From PFJX01 sp963713085 (GTDB lineage Bacteria > Pseudomonadota > Gammaproteobacteria > Burkholderiales > Thiobacillaceae): a DNA stretch of 64,000 nucleotides. Below, one piece after another: positions 1 to 8,098 of this stretch. The notes beneath the pieces are model-generated. The model was not told the DNA's origin. It saw only the letters and a program-made list of their open reading frames with translations, and did no database searches. The stretch is from contig CAVQKQ010000024.1 in NCBI GenBank assembly GCA_963713085.1, forward strand, positions 62,001-126,000, given 5' to 3'. How positions within the stretch are numbered: the first letter of the stretch is position 1; the number at the start of each line of letters is the position of its first letter. Made by a program: the position numbers and the translations under genes.

Positions 1-721
1 AGAAAGCCAGGGCGCGCATCGCAAAGGCCAGTATCACTGGAAACTCGATGCATGCCCGGTTTCTGCGCAAGCCCCGCCTGATCAATCGCGCCGCATGGTC
101 CGCGTCGATGCGGAACGGCGTCGGCCCCGGGTAGGTCAGACTCATCGGCGAATCCACGAAACCCGGGCAGATCACGGACACCCCGACACCCTTGTCCTTA
201 AGCCGCCCCCGCAAGGCTTCCCCGTAGGTCTTCAATGCCCCCTTGCTGGCACTGTAGGCGGACGTTATGGGCATGCCGACGTGGGCCGCCAGCGAACTCA
301 TCAGCGCGATCTGGCCGTGGCCGCGGTTGCCCATGAGCTCCAGCAGGGGATGAATGGCGGCCAGGGCACCGTAGAGGTTGGTGTCGAACACCCCGCGCAG
401 GCTTTCCCACGATTCGCCGTCCTGGGCCAGCGCGGTCGCGCCCGCGATCCCCGCATTGGCGATGATCAGGTCCACCGGATTGCGCTCGTCAAAGGCCGCA
501 ATCCAGGCCATAAGTCCCACGAAATCCCGCACATCCAGCTGCACGGTCTCAACCCGGGCTCCGCGATCCCGGCAGGCTTCCGCCACCGCATCGAGCCTTG
601 CCGCATCGCGGCCCGTCAGCCCCAGCACCCGGCCCGGACCGGCATAGCCCACGGCCAGTGCCCGCCCGATCGCGCCACTCGCGCCGGTGATGACGATATT
701 GCGCGGTTCGCGCAAGATCAT
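1..721 (-). CDS. Short-chain dehydrogenase/reductase, RkpH/ketosphinganine-reductase-like (3' end outside window)
   Basis: Classical NAD(P)-dependent SDR whose C-terminus runs off the window; 240 residues are visible from the ATG at 721. The Rossmann motif TGASGAIG is at residues 12-19, NAG near 89-91, and the catalytic set is Ser143, Tyr156 and Lys160 (YSASK). After the fold the chain ends in a hydrophobic stretch from about residue 226, as in 3-ketodihydrosphingosine-reductase-type SDRs. It lies 13 bp after kpsS. The locus also carries an alpha-oxoamine synthase and a PKS, so a role reducing a 3-keto amino lipid is inferred; in Sinorhizobium rkpH is an SDR of the K-antigen locus. It could instead act on a sugar nucleotide, though the motifs fit the small classical SDRs better than the extended sugar type. 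Confidence 0.85.
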   Translation of the reverse strand, partial: MILREPRNIVITGASGAIGRALAVGYAGPGRVLGLTGRDAARLDAVAEACRDRGARVETVQLDVRDFVGLMAWIAAFDERNPVDLIIANAGIAGATALAQDGESWESLRGVFDTNLYGALAAIHPLLELMGNRGHGQIALMSSLAAHVGMPITSAYSASKGALKTYGEALRGRLKDKGVGVSVICPGFVDSPMSLTYPGPTPFRIDADHAARLIRRGLRRNRACIEFPVILAFAMRALAF

Positions 722-734
722 TGCGCGGAGCGTT

Positions 735-2045
735 TCAAGTCCCGCCCTCGCGCACGGTGGAGGGCGCCAGCGCATAGCCGCCCTGGGGGACGTCGGCCCC
801 TTTGCCAACCAGGGGATAACCGGACTCGATGATTTCCCCGACCAGGCCGTGGTGGAGCCGATGCAGGGTCTCGGCCACCCCGGCATCCAGGCCGGGCTGG
901 GCATAGAACACGCCGCGCACCTGGATGGTCGCGGCCATCGCATCCAGGAAGGCCTCCAGCAACTCGCTGTCCGGCGGGACGCCTTCGCGCCAGAAATCGT
1001 CCAGCCGGGGCCGATGGGTCAGGCCGGGAATGTCATAAACCGCCTGGCCGAGGGTCATCACCGGGCATCCCATGCGCAGCGCCAGCAGGCCGGCCGTGCT
1101 GTTGATGGTCACGACACCGCGGGCTACCTTGCACATCTTGCTGATATTGCCGCCATCGACGTAATGCACCCGGTCTTCCACGCCGTGCCGCGCCGCGTGG
1201 CGATTGACGATGCGCCGCCAGTTCATCAGCCCCGGATCCCAGGGGTGGACCTTGACCAGCAAATGGGCATCCTCGGGGGCATGCCCGGCAAACGAGTCGA
1301 TGACCAGCTCGATCGCCGCTTCCTGGCTGGGGAAGTCCGAATAGGCGCGCAGCTGGAAGTCGTTGGCCAGTTGCAGCGGGTAGAGGTAATAGCTGGCCCC
1401 ATTGTCGGCCATCAGCGCCAGAGTGCGCCGGGTCCGCGCCTGGTTGCGGCGCGCCGCCAACATGCGCAGGCCGATGCCCGCGTAGGCAAGAAACGGATTT
1501 TCCAGCTTGAAGCTGCGGTAGTGCGGATACAGCCACCAGAACAGCGAGCTGCCCATGTGATAGGCCATCTCGTGGCGCGCCATGGTCCAGAAACTGTCGT
1601 GGTAGCGCAAATCGGTATCGCGCCGATGGCAACGGGCGGCAAGTTCGCGAATGGCCCCCGGGTCGCGGGGAAAGCAGGACTGGCCGGACATGCCATCGCA
1701 TTCCAGGTTGATCCAGTCCGGCCGCAGGTAGCCGAAGTCGGTCACAGTCACCCGGATTTCCCGTTGCCAGGCCAGATCGATGGCGATCCGGTGATGCTGG
1801 CGGTGCTCTCCCAGCAGCACCAGATCGGTCACGCCGTGTCGCTGATAGAAACGCTCGATGAATTCCGGCCAGGCGCTGAGCCGCCCACGATAATTCACCG
1901 CGCGCCGCCGCCAGAACAGGTGGTCGCCGGGACAAAACCGGATGCAATGCACGGCATGCCCCAGCACGCTCAGGCCGTCCGCCACCTTGTGGAAGAACGG
2001 CGAACTGGGCCCTTGCAGAAACAGGAAGACGCGGGACTTCATCAT
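735..2045 (-). CDS. kpsS: Capsule polysaccharide beta-Kdo transferase KpsS
   Basis: 436 residues from the ATG at 2045, which lies 4 bp after the GNAT stop; a second ATG follows at once at 2042. The open frame extends further upstream, but those residues overlap the GNAT gene and lack the family's start. The protein begins with the typical KpsS opening (VFLFLQGPSSPFF) and carries the single Capsule_synth domain with HYVDGGNISKMCKVARGVVTINSTAGL near the centre of the C-terminal half. KpsS adds the first beta-Kdo to the lipid acceptor at the cytoplasmic face of the inner membrane, and KpsC extends the linker. Both are present here. The GNAT gene separates it from kpsC, whereas kpsC and kpsS are often direct neighbours. 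Confidence 0.88.
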   Translation of the reverse strand: MMKSRVFLFLQGPSSPFFHKVADGLSVLGHAVHCIRFCPGDHLFWRRRAVNYRGRLSAWPEFIERFYQRHGVTDLVLLGEHRQHHRIAIDLAWQREIRVTVTDFGYLRPDWINLECDGMSGQSCFPRDPGAIRELAARCHRRDTDLRYHDSFWTMARHEMAYHMGSSLFWWLYPHYRSFKLENPFLAYAGIGLRMLAARRNQARTRRTLALMADNGASYYLYPLQLANDFQLRAYSDFPSQEAAIELVIDSFAGHAPEDAHLLVKVHPWDPGLMNWRRIVNRHAARHGVEDRVHYVDGGNISKMCKVARGVVTINSTAGLLALRMGCPVMTLGQAVYDIPGLTHRPRLDDFWREGVPPDSELLEAFLDAMAATIQVRGVFYAQPGLDAGVAETLHRLHHGLVGEIIESGYPLVGKGADVPQGGYALAPSTVREGGT

Positions 2046-2049
2046 GGAT

Positions 2050-2727
2050 TCAGCGGTTGTCCGGATGCGCGGCACGCAACATGGAGAACAGCATGCATTG
2101 CCGCGACAGGCGGTGACGCGCCACGACCCGGAAGCCATGGCGGGCATAGTAGGCCGCGTTGTCCTCACGACTGGTTTCCAGATAGGCCGGCACGCCCTCC
2201 AGATCGCAACGTCTGGTCAATTCGCCCAGCAGGCGATCACCCCGGCCCTGTCCCTGGCTCGCGGGGTCCACACCCAATAATTGCAGGTAGTAATGCGGTC
2301 CAGGCGGGCGCTGCGCCTGCAGGCGCTTCAGCCGCCATGCCTTGGCCGGCGCCGACGACCAGCCGGCGATAGGCAGATAGTGGATAAAAAACGACAGGTC
2401 ACTGGAGATGCCTTTTCCCGCACCCTCCGGGGCGAACCAGAGGGCCGCCGCATCCAGTTGCGACGTGGCATGCAGCTGGCCACCGCGCGCCGGGTCCAGC
2501 AGCAGGCCAAACAAGTCGCGGATCGCCCGGACCCGGTGCGCATCCTGCCGCACCATCCAGTTGATGTGGGGGTCCTGATCGAAGGCGCGGCAAAACATGT
2601 CCAGAATCCGTGCAAGGTCCGCGCCGGTCCCACGCGTATCCGAATCGATCCGCTTCTCCCGACCCGCTTCCGCGCCTCCCGCAATTTCTATCAACCCGTC
2701 TTCAAGCAAAGCGCCGTATCCCGACAA
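2050..2727 (-). CDS. GNAT-family N-acetyltransferase
   Basis: 225-residue frame with the GNAT acetyl-CoA motif A (LGVDPASQGQGRGDRLL, about residues 150-166) and motif B (LETSREDNAAYYARHGF), so an acyl-CoA-dependent acyltransferase. The first possible start is TTG at 2727, immediately after the kpsC stop TGA and in the same frame; no ATG exists before the domain. It is probably translated by coupling from kpsC, or from a later weak start, because the first 30 residues look non-conserved. Lying between kpsC and kpsS it may acetylate an amino sugar or the amino lipid predicted for this locus, but the substrate cannot be read from sequence. Confidence 0.8.
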   Translation of the reverse strand: MSGYGALLEDGLIEIAGGAEAGREKRIDSDTRGTGADLARILDMFCRAFDQDPHINWMVRQDAHRVRAIRDLFGLLLDPARGGQLHATSQLDAAALWFAPEGAGKGISSDLSFFIHYLPIAGWSSAPAKAWRLKRLQAQRPPGPHYYLQLLGVDPASQGQGRGDRLLGELTRRCDLEGVPAYLETSREDNAAYYARHGFRVVARHRLSRQCMLFSMLRAAHPDNR

Positions 2728-4788
2728 TCATCCCTCCCACAGGCTGCGCGCCAGGTTCCAGATCCTGATCCGCTGGCGCCACCACCACGAAGCGCCAAGG
2801 GTAGCCGTTCGACCCATTGCACGTAAACGCTCGCGCTCGGCGACGATGCCATGCAAGACCGCCTCGCAGGTGGTATGGCCCTTGAGCAGCGGGTCCCAGT
2901 AGACCGGATAGCGCAGCAAGGCCCCGGCCACCAGTTCATCCAGGCTCAGGCGCCGCTGTCGCCTGGGCATGGCCAGGCGATCCACGGTCAAGCCCCAGCC
3001 GGCATAGAACGGCCGTCCGAACGCCACAACCCGCTTGCCTCGCAGCAGGGCATCGAAACCCGAGAGCGAGGTCATGGTATGCACCTCGTCGCAGGCATCG
3101 ATGCAACTGACCAGTGAAACACCGGTTTCCACATGGTCCGCGAAACGCGATGCCTGCGCCATGGCCGCGCCGCCCCTGCGGTTGCCCGCCATGACGTCTG
3201 GATGCGGCTTGTAGACGATGAATGCATCCGGGCAGGCCGTGCGCGCGGCCTCCAGCAGGGCCAGGTTGGTGCGCACGGTGTCGCAGCCCAGGCGGATCGA
3301 GGCGTCGTCCTCCACCTGGCCCGGCACCAGCAGCACCCGCCGGCCCTGGCTTGCCCAATTGGGCGGGTCCAATGGCTCCACATTATACTTGGTGATGCCG
3401 TTGGCGACGATGAATGCCCGCACGCCCCGTGCGCGTGCCAATTCCAGCTCGGAAAACGATGCCGTGTTGAGCAGCATCTCCAGGTCGGACGGACCGCCCG
3501 GATCGAAATACAGTCCCAGTTCATCGAACACGAAGGAGCGGGGCGGGACCAAGTCCGAGCCCAGGCCCACCGAGCGGACGAAGCCGTCTTCCATGTGCAG
3601 CAGGCGCGTACCCGTCCCGCGTGCCAGCGCCGTCAATTCGGCCGACGCGGAACGTCCCCATACCAGCAGACAGTCCAACGCCCCCGGGCGCAGCGCCGCG
3701 GCACGCTCCGCATCGGCCACGTAGGCCACCCGCCCGGTATCCGGCCCCAACAGAGGCGCCTGCACCCAGCGGCGCAGCGCGGAAAACCCCACGGCGATCC
3801 TTCTGCCGGTGCATTGCTCCGCCGCCGATTTCTGGAGCACCAGCCACTCGATCACGTCGAAGATCGTGCCGCGTCCGCGGGTCGCCGGATTCAGGTAGCG
3901 GGCGTAATGGAAGTAGGCCGCAGCGAACAGTTCATCCACGGACCTCGCCCTGGTACGGCGCTCGCAGGCCTGACGGTCGTCCGTCACGCCCCAGCCGGCA
4001 TACCAGGGCATGCCGAACGCCGTCACCGGCTTGCCCGCCAGCAGGGCCTCGAAGCCCATCTGGGAGGTCACCACATAGACCCGGTCCATCCGCTCTAACA
4101 AGTCCAGCGGGTTGATCGCCTGGCGCAGCACCACGGTGCGCTGATCATCCCGCACCCAGGTCAGATAGCCGCGCTTGCGGCCCGAGCTGACTTCCGGATG
4201 GGTCTTTACATAGATCGTCGCGTCCGGGTTTTCCGCGCGGGCCGCGGCCAGCATGGCGGCAAACGTATCCGCGTTCGCGCTTCCCAGCGTCACGCTCAGG
4301 TCGCCGGCCGTCTGGTCCACCACCAGCACGCGCCGTCCATCGCGCTGGTGCAGCGCCCCTGGCGCGAGTGCCGGGGAATGGTTGTACTTGCTCAGCCGGT
4401 GTGAAAGGAGCAACGCCTTGGCCCTGGCCACGTCCTGCGCCAGGCCGGCCAACACGTCGGTAGGTGAGTTCAGCAGGCTTTCCAGCGCACTGGGGCGGGT
4501 GCCGTCGTAATAGATGCCCGTGTCGTCCACCACCAGGGAGAGCGGCGGATAATGTTCGCCGGTGCCATATGAGCGCAGGAAACCGTCTTCCAGCCGGATC
4601 ACCCTGCCGCCGCGCAGACGGGCATACCAGCCGGCGCGTTTCGTGCTGTGCTTGTAGCCCCAACCCAGCCAAGCGGCGCCATCCGCACGGCCCAGCGGCA
4701 GCCAGGCGCGCTTGACGGGTTGGCCGAGCAGCGCGCCTGGGACGGACGAACGCCACAAGGCGAAATTCCAGACGGGGGTTCGGATCAC
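2728..4788 (-). CDS. kpsC: Capsule polysaccharide Kdo transferase KpsC (dual domain)
   Basis: Two tandem Capsule_synth repeats, each with an EDGF(L/V)RS motif (about residues 66-76 and 399-408) and an S-x-x-GF-(E/D)-ALL segment. This is the dual glycosyltransferase layout of KpsC, which builds the alternating Kdo linker joining capsule glycan to its lipid anchor. The GTG at 4788 gives 686 residues, close to the usual ~675, and has an AGGTG a few bases upstream. The frame stays open to an ATG at 5004, but that would overlap the preceding glycosyltransferase by 95 bp and add 72 residues not expected for the family. The kpsC stop directly abuts the GNAT gene. Confidence 0.88.
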   Translation of the reverse strand: MIRTPVWNFALWRSSVPGALLGQPVKRAWLPLGRADGAAWLGWGYKHSTKRAGWYARLRGGRVIRLEDGFLRSYGTGEHYPPLSLVVDDTGIYYDGTRPSALESLLNSPTDVLAGLAQDVARAKALLLSHRLSKYNHSPALAPGALHQRDGRRVLVVDQTAGDLSVTLGSANADTFAAMLAAARAENPDATIYVKTHPEVSSGRKRGYLTWVRDDQRTVVLRQAINPLDLLERMDRVYVVTSQMGFEALLAGKPVTAFGMPWYAGWGVTDDRQACERRTRARSVDELFAAAYFHYARYLNPATRGRGTIFDVIEWLVLQKSAAEQCTGRRIAVGFSALRRWVQAPLLGPDTGRVAYVADAERAAALRPGALDCLLVWGRSASAELTALARGTGTRLLHMEDGFVRSVGLGSDLVPPRSFVFDELGLYFDPGGPSDLEMLLNTASFSELELARARGVRAFIVANGITKYNVEPLDPPNWASQGRRVLLVPGQVEDDASIRLGCDTVRTNLALLEAARTACPDAFIVYKPHPDVMAGNRRGGAAMAQASRFADHVETGVSLVSCIDACDEVHTMTSLSGFDALLRGKRVVAFGRPFYAGWGLTVDRLAMPRRQRRLSLDELVAGALLRYPVYWDPLLKGHTTCEAVLHGIVAERERLRAMGRTATLGASWWWRQRIRIWNLARSLWEG

Positions 4789-4909
4789 CGTGGCACCTGT
4801 GGCGAAAGTGTCCTGCGCCGGAACTTGGAGCCTGGCATTCCCGCTTGAACGAGGTCGAGCGCACTTGTCTGAAGACAGTTCGGGAAATCCACTGGCGGGG
4901 GAATGGTGA

Positions 4910-5935
4910 TCATCTCGATCGGACCAGGTTTTGAAGGCTCGGCGCAGGGCGCTGTCGGGACTGCCAATCCGCCGTCCGTGAATAGAGTGCCATGCGTTGC
5001 GCATCGTCGGTCAGCAAATGCGTGACCCGATCGATCCACTCTGCCTGGCTGTCTCCACAATAAGTCGCGCCAGCCGTGTCCAGCGCCGGGACATAGGGAG
5101 CGCGCCTGGAAAATATCCCCACCGCGCCGCAGTGGGCGATATCGAACGCCTTCACATGGGCCCGGGCGTCGTTGAACGGGCTTGGCAAAAGCGGTGCCAG
5201 TCCCACCGCGATTTCCGAACGTTCACAGTAGGCCGCGTATTCCCGCCAAGGCATAGGGGCCAGCACCCTGACGCGGGGTATGCCGGCGAACAAGCGCCGC
5301 ACCGCCGCGCCTCCGGTGACTTCGAACTCCGCGTCGGGCACCCGTGCCTGCACCGCCTCCACCACCGGCCTGAGCCAGTTCAGTTCCAGCATGTGGGCGC
5401 GGGTACCGTGATAGCACCAGCGCCGTGTCCCATGGGACGCGGCACCTCGGATAGCGAATGGATTCAGGGGTGGGACGAGCGAGGGATTCCAGTCCGGATA
5501 GCGGCTGCGCAGGACCTCGGTGGAGACCCAGGCCTGATCGCACACCCGCGACAACCCGTGCCCCACGCGCAGGAAACGGCCGCTGGTGCGCAGCCGGTAG
5601 TCCAGCGGCAGCTCCCGGCAACGCCAGGCGGCGGGAAGATCGTCGTCCATGAGGAAAGCCACCCCGCTCCATTGTCCGGCTTGTTTTGCGAGGAAACGCA
5701 GCCAGGGACCGGACGCATGACGCACCACGACCACGAAGGTCCCGGCCGGCAAGGAGCGAGACGACGGGTCCCACGCGCGCGAATCGAACCGATGCACGCT
5801 GCCCGACGAGAGGCCAATCAGACGCGGGGTCACATAGAAATCGACGGTAGGGATCGCGCCGGGCGCCAACACCGCGACATGGCCGGTCCAGGATTGGTCG
5901 TGACGCGCGGTGAATGCCCTGGGAGACGTGGCCAT
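4910..5935 (-). CDS. Glycosyltransferase, GT-B/GT1-like
   Basis: 341 residues from an ATG 3 bp after the preceding glycosyltransferase. The C-terminal half looks like a GT-B nucleotide-sugar domain: strand-rich FEVTGGAAV, then RVRVLAPMPWREYAAYCERSEIAVGLAPL and a short K-x-FD-x-A segment where family 1/4 enzymes carry their E-x7-E region. The N-terminal half contains hydrophobic beta strands (GTFVVVVRHA, GVAFLMDDDLPAAW). No signal peptide or membrane span, so it is cytoplasmic. It probably adds one sugar of the capsule repeat; donor and linkage are unknown. Family placement is less certain than for its neighbours because the motifs are weak. Confidence 0.7.
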   Translation of the reverse strand: MATSPRAFTARHDQSWTGHVAVLAPGAIPTVDFYVTPRLIGLSSGSVHRFDSRAWDPSSRSLPAGTFVVVVRHASGPWLRFLAKQAGQWSGVAFLMDDDLPAAWRCRELPLDYRLRTSGRFLRVGHGLSRVCDQAWVSTEVLRSRYPDWNPSLVPPLNPFAIRGAASHGTRRWCYHGTRAHMLELNWLRPVVEAVQARVPDAEFEVTGGAAVRRLFAGIPRVRVLAPMPWREYAAYCERSEIAVGLAPLLPSPFNDARAHVKAFDIAHCGAVGIFSRRAPYVPALDTAGATYCGDSQAEWIDRVTHLLTDDAQRMALYSRTADWQSRQRPAPSLQNLVRSR

Positions 5936-5938
5936 TCG

Positions 5939-8098
5939 CTACGCCCCGGGACGATCGACCATGGGCGTGCGGCTCAGCGAGAAATCTGGCCGCGCATAGC
6001 TCAGGTTCGGGTTGTAGAAGGGGTCATGGCGCATGACCTGGCCCCAGCGACGGGTCATGTAGGCGACTTCCCTTTTGGCACGGGCCAGTTGCTCGGGCGA
6101 AGCGTCCCGCCCCCGGGAAACGGACTCGTAATGGTAAAGCCTGGCATGGGGGGTCCATACCACACGCCACCCCGCCGCCCGCAGGCGCAAGCAATAATCC
6201 ACATCGTTGAAGGCGACCGGCAGATCCCGCTCGTTCAAACCGCCCAGCGACAGATAGAGCGCACGCCGGGTCAGGAGGCAGGCGCCCGTCACCGCGGAAA
6301 GATCCTGGGCGAGCACCGCGCGGTGCATATACCCCGGCGCATCCCCCGGTAGCAGATGATGCAGGTGGTTGGCGCAACCGCCCGGCCCGACCGCGTCCCC
6401 ACCGTGCTGGACGCGTCCATCCGCGAACAGCAGTTTTGCGCCCACCGCGCCCACGCCGGGCTGCACCAGAGGGCCAAGCATTTCCTCCAGCCAGTCGGGG
6501 GTGATCACCTCGGTGTCATTGTTGAGCAGACACACCAATTCGCCACGGGCCTCGCTCACCGCGAAATTGTTGATCGCCGAGAAATTGAAGAGGTGTGCAT
6601 AGCGAAGTACCCGTACACGTCCATTTCGCGCGACCTGCTCCAGATAGGCCAGAGTGGCCGGATCGCCGCTCAGGTTGTCGACGACCAGCAATTCGTATTC
6701 ACGGTAGGTGGTCTTGTCCAGAACGCTCTCCAGGCACGGCCGCAGAAGTTCCAGTCGGTCGCGCGTCGGCACAATGATGCTTACCAACGGGCGAGGCTTC
6801 GTCAGCGCGTAGCGCACGCGGCAATGGCCTAACCGGTCAGACTCGACCTCTGCATCGACGTTGAGCCGGCGAAGATGCCTCGCCACCGCCCGGGGGCTGT
6901 CATCCAAAAAGCGCCGATCCAGTGTCGTCGGCACGTGGATCAGGGGCGCGCAAAGATGGCGTATCTGATCGCCCGACAACCGTTCCGTGATCCGCAGCCA
7001 CAGGTCGTGCAGATCCGTCCGACTGGCGGCGTCCTCGGCCGCATCGCTCATACCGCCCGCCGCTGCCAGCACGTCGGCCCGCACCGCCGCCGCGGGTCCG
7101 ATGTAATTGCTCGAGCGCAACAACTCCGGCGACCAATCAGGCTTGAATGTCGGGTCGACACGCTCGCCCCTCAACGAGAGAAGATCGTGGTCGCAATAGG
7201 CGAACCCAGCCTCGGGGCACGCCGCGATGACACGCGCCAGCCAGTACAGGGCATGCGGCGAAAGCGCCGCCCCCTCGGGCAGGAACAAACACCAGCGGGG
7301 CCTCGCGCCGTGCTGCGCGACCGAGGCTTCGGGCATCTCCTGGCCCCATCCCACGCGCGACACGCGCGCAGGGGGCATCAGCTGCGCCGAGATTGACGCC
7401 ATGGTGCGCTGGTAAGCGCCCTCGTCGGGTTCGGGACCGGAAAGGACCGACACCTCCCAGTCGATGCCGCCATGCCCGCGTGCGACGCCTCGGGCGATGC
7501 GGCGCAGGTCGCGGCCGGTCAGGCGGTCATGGCGCTTAAGCCACTCCGTGTAGCCGGGCGCCGGCGCATAGGCGCGCAGGCTTCCCGCCAGACGGTAGGC
7601 CCGGGGCAAATCCAGGAACATCGTGGACCAGCGCAATCCCAGGCTGGTCAACCGTCGACGCGGATGGACATAGCGCGTCGCCACCACCCGAACTACCATG
7701 CGTGCCGTGCGTTCAAATAGACCGACCGGACAGATCTCCAGGCCGGCCAGGGTGAACTCCCCGAGGGAGTCCATCGGCTGCAACAACAATGTGCGCGTGG
7801 CTTGTGGGAGCTTGATCAACTCGATGAGGATGCCCTTGGCGGACAGTGGGAGGTCGAAGACCGGCACCCCGCCTTCCGGCACTCCGTTATCGGCATACAG
7901 CCTGGCAGTCCGGTCCCAGCCGGTGGCCCGCAAGGTCGCCTTAATCAGCACCCAGCCGCGCGGCCATTCGCCGCCGTCGGCCTGAAGCGCCAGGCGGGCC
8001 GGAAGCGACGCCACTTGCCAGTGTCCCGTGTCGGTCAGGCGCACGACGCCTGCCTGTGGCGACACGCTGAACCCAATGGACCGCCGCTGGACGTTCAA
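5939..8098 (-). CDS. Large GT2-family glycosyltransferase
   Basis: 719 residues. A GT-A domain begins near residue 435 with LVSIIVPTRDR, has LLNNDTEVI (donor/metal site) near 525, and continues through NDVDYCLRLRAAGWRVVWTP, a clear family 2 signature with the ED/ND-x-D-x-C motif. The first ~400 residues contain a second, more divergent GT-A-like region (AYCDHDLLSLRGE near 290-300), as in two-domain polysaccharide polymerising enzymes. The start is TTG at 8098, overlapping the stop of the preceding gene (TTGA), which implies translational coupling; a GTG at 8065 is the alternative. It likely assembles the capsule backbone or side chain in the cytoplasm. Confidence 0.85.
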   Translation of the reverse strand: MNVQRRSIGFSVSPQAGVVRLTDTGHWQVASLPARLALQADGGEWPRGWVLIKATLRATGWDRTARLYADNGVPEGGVPVFDLPLSAKGILIELIKLPQATRTLLLQPMDSLGEFTLAGLEICPVGLFERTARMVVRVVATRYVHPRRRLTSLGLRWSTMFLDLPRAYRLAGSLRAYAPAPGYTEWLKRHDRLTGRDLRRIARGVARGHGGIDWEVSVLSGPEPDEGAYQRTMASISAQLMPPARVSRVGWGQEMPEASVAQHGARPRWCLFLPEGAALSPHALYWLARVIAACPEAGFAYCDHDLLSLRGERVDPTFKPDWSPELLRSSNYIGPAAAVRADVLAAAGGMSDAAEDAASRTDLHDLWLRITERLSGDQIRHLCAPLIHVPTTLDRRFLDDSPRAVARHLRRLNVDAEVESDRLGHCRVRYALTKPRPLVSIIVPTRDRLELLRPCLESVLDKTTYREYELLVVDNLSGDPATLAYLEQVARNGRVRVLRYAHLFNFSAINNFAVSEARGELVCLLNNDTEVITPDWLEEMLGPLVQPGVGAVGAKLLFADGRVQHGGDAVGPGGCANHLHHLLPGDAPGYMHRAVLAQDLSAVTGACLLTRRALYLSLGGLNERDLPVAFNDVDYCLRLRAAGWRVVWTPHARLYHYESVSRGRDASPEQLARAKREVAYMTRRWGQVMRHDPFYNPNLSYARPDFSLSRTPMVDRPGA

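Noticed and set aside
687..2372. 561-codon plus-strand frame over kpsS
   Set aside because: The minus-strand frame encodes a recognisable KpsS, and the plus-strand product matches nothing I recognise.
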